Shown one piece after another: positions 18,580 through 20,371 of a DNA stretch of 20,371 nt; the stretch's first letter is position 1, and each line of letters opens with the position of its first letter. The DNA is from Larix sibirica. Its lineage: Eukaryota > Streptophyta > Pinopsida > Pinales > Pinaceae. The notes beneath the pieces are model-generated. The model was not told where the DNA came from, ran no database searches, and worked only from the letters and a program-made list of their open reading frames with translations. The DNA lies in assembly GCA_004151065.3 (NCBI GenBank), contig NWUY0300051104.1:24315-44685 (forward strand), written 5' to 3'. A program made the position numbers and the translations under genes.

Positions 18580-20323
18580 ATGTTTTTAATGTTTATCATT
18601 TATACTTCTGCTCAAATCCCTGCATGGGAGTCCAATTTTGCATTGAACCTGCAAGGGTTTTTTCATGAACTTCCAAGAAAGGAAGTAGATATTTTGCCAA
18701 AATTCAATGGTGAGGGAAACGATTCAGCTATTGAGCATATCAAAAAATATGAATTGATTATATGTCTTCTTAATATTATTCATGAAGATATTGTTTTCAG
18801 GTTATTTCCACTCACTTTCGAAGGTAAGATTTTTAATTGGTTCAATGTGTTACCTTTCAATTCAATTCATAGTTGGTCACAATTCAAAAGGTTGTTTGAA
18901 AATGACTTTGATGATTATAATCCAATTAAGGCTTATCAATATCTTAGTGAAATGCTGGTGAATGATGGTGAATCCATTGGCGATTTCAATATTCAATTTC
19001 GACAGGTACTTTGTAGCTTAGATGAGAATCATAGACCTTCAACAAACATCATTTTAGAATGGTATGTACAATCCCTTCCAAAGGACATGTCCATGTTCAT
19101 TCTACAAAAAGGCATAGTAGATTTACATAAAGCACGTGAGTATGCCCAAAAAATTGAAAAGGATTTCAAAAGGTATTCTTCTGAAATTTCTCCTCCTTCT
19201 TTCTCTTTATATGATGAAAAGTGTTTTGAGGCTAAGTAAAAAATTTCAGAATTATCTAAGTTAGAGGAACAAGTTAATGTTTTATGAAATGAAGTAATTT
19301 CTTTACAAAAGGGAAGGAACTTTCAAACAATTACACACAACACAAAAGTTGAATTAACCTCTAATTTTATCCAAAGTTCAGATTATAATTTTTCTTCTCC
19401 AAGTAGATATGCTGAATGTCTCACTTCTAACCTTCATTGTCTAAAATCTGAACCCAAAACTTTAGAATAAGATTCTACCTCTAATGCTTCTAATGTGTCA
19501 AATGAATATTCTATCTTATCTAAGCATTTGTCTTTTTTCTAAATTCAATCATATCATGGATGAGAATATAATTGGGAATAAAAATGATTTATCATCTGCT
19601 TCGAATGATTTAGAAAATTTTCTTTTAATCGAGGATAATCATAAAGATACTTTTTTTATCCCATTTGATCAATCTATGCATCCTATTGTTGATGAAGATC
19701 TAGGAATTATTAATCAAAGCCTTCAAAGCACTAGTTGTAATTTAGATTTTGAAACATGTAAATTGAATCCTTATTATTTTCATAAATCTAAATTAGACAA
19801 TCGATTAATTGAATATCCTTCCTCCTCGTCTACTAGCTTAAATTATCATGACAAACATAATGAAGATAGATCTTTGGAGAAATAATTTCCTGAAATTGAA
19901 GATGAGTTTCAAAATATTTGCTCTAAATACAATTTGCTTAAAGATCAAATTTATAAGGAAAATTTAATGCAAACAAATATTCTGAAAAATAAGAAAAGCC
20001 ATACTTTTGTCTATTCGAAGGAAGAAGAAAATAAAAATCTGTCAAACTTTATTCCTGATGAAACACATACCTATGTTGTTGATTTGGTCAATACGCAAAA
20101 TTGTAAGTTGGAAGAAAAACCTATTGGTAGTTTACCTTGTGGCAATCTAACGAACATGAAAGGTTGTGAACAATCAAAAATTTCAGGAAATATGATTGAT
20201 AAGGATGTTTCGCATGATACTAATGAAATTTATTTAAACAAAAAATTCCCTATTCGGTCTTCTTCCCAATCCTCCAATAATGATCTTCTGTCTCCTAATT
20301 GTAATACCCCATTTTTCCCTTGA
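18580..20323 (+). pseudogene. LTR retrotransposon gag with long C-terminal extension, broken
   Basis: The ATG at 18580 follows an in-frame TAG. Residues 1-219 look like the retrotransposon gag (capsid) domain of Ty3/gypsy elements, probably of the Athila/Tat type: DILPKFNGEGNDSAIEHIKK, IVFRLFPLTFEGKIFNWFNV, HSWSQFKRLFENDF, ESIGDFNIQFRQVL and REYAQKIEKDF. The frame then meets TAA 19237, TGA 19285 and TAA 19468, shifts by one base near 19530-19542 and continues with TAA 19883 to TGA 20321. The extension of about 360 residues is rich in Asn, Ser, Asp and Glu, with no zinc knuckle and no protease motif. A coiled-coil-like piece (KISELSKLEEQVNVL) follows the capsid part. The gene follows an LTR and a primer-binding site, so it is the first gene of an element whose pol lies beyond the window. 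Confidence 0.75.
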
Positions 20324-20371
20324 TGTATTTGGCTTTGATGTAAATACTGTGTACATACGGTATGTGTAATT
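20324..20371. other. Right edge of the window
   Basis: The 48 bases after the gag-extension stop hold no feature I can support. Confidence 0.4.

Noticed and set aside
1-20371. CRISPR array, tRNA or rRNA genes, bacterial operons
   Set aside because: None of the repeats has regular unique spacers, no tRNA cloverleaf or rRNA core was seen, and the content is that of a plant nuclear genome.

Overview
The window reads as transposon-filled intergenic DNA from a seed plant nuclear genome. It is AT-rich, and every coding-like stretch longer than about 200 codons is a decayed retroelement. I see no intact host gene, no tRNA or rRNA gene and no bacterial-type operon. The heavy load of old elements carrying many stop codons would suit a gymnosperm, but the sequence alone does not prove that.

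Layout. 1-2600: AT-rich DNA with several unrelated short tandem or direct repeats (37-bp units at 436-532 and 1845-1951, a 41-bp spacing at 1592-1661, about 80 bp at 1991-2165, about 95 bp at 2411-2598). 3054-3771: a possible decayed minus-strand reading frame. 3900-5597: Ty3/gypsy relics on the plus strand in the wrong order, with a reverse transcriptase piece ahead of a gag-protease piece. 5598-7816: a stretch beginning with a CACTA-like terminus and holding two tandem arrays, one of about 125 bp and one of 234 bp, the latter built from two related halves. 7817-8934: AT-rich, no genes.

8935-16173 is the centrepiece: a full-length but inactivated L1-type LINE of about 7.2 kb, flanked by a 17-bp target-site duplication with one mismatch. 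ORF1 (DUF4283-like RNA-binding domain plus zinc knuckle) ends in an ATGA overlap with ORF2 (APE endonuclease, reverse transcriptase, zf-RVT, RNase H). Downstream of ORF2, where a 3' UTR would be expected, lies a third protein-like frame (ORF3, 15186-15839) that I do not recognise. Together the three frames carry 21 in-frame stops, 14 of them TAG, and ORF2 also carries two frameshifts.

16174-20371: after an AT-rich stretch and an unrecognised segment with an intron-like interval comes a polypurine tract, a TG...CA interval that could be an LTR, a primer-binding-site-like sequence, and a broken gag with a long hydrophilic extension. This is the 5' part of a second LTR retrotransposon that continues beyond the right edge.
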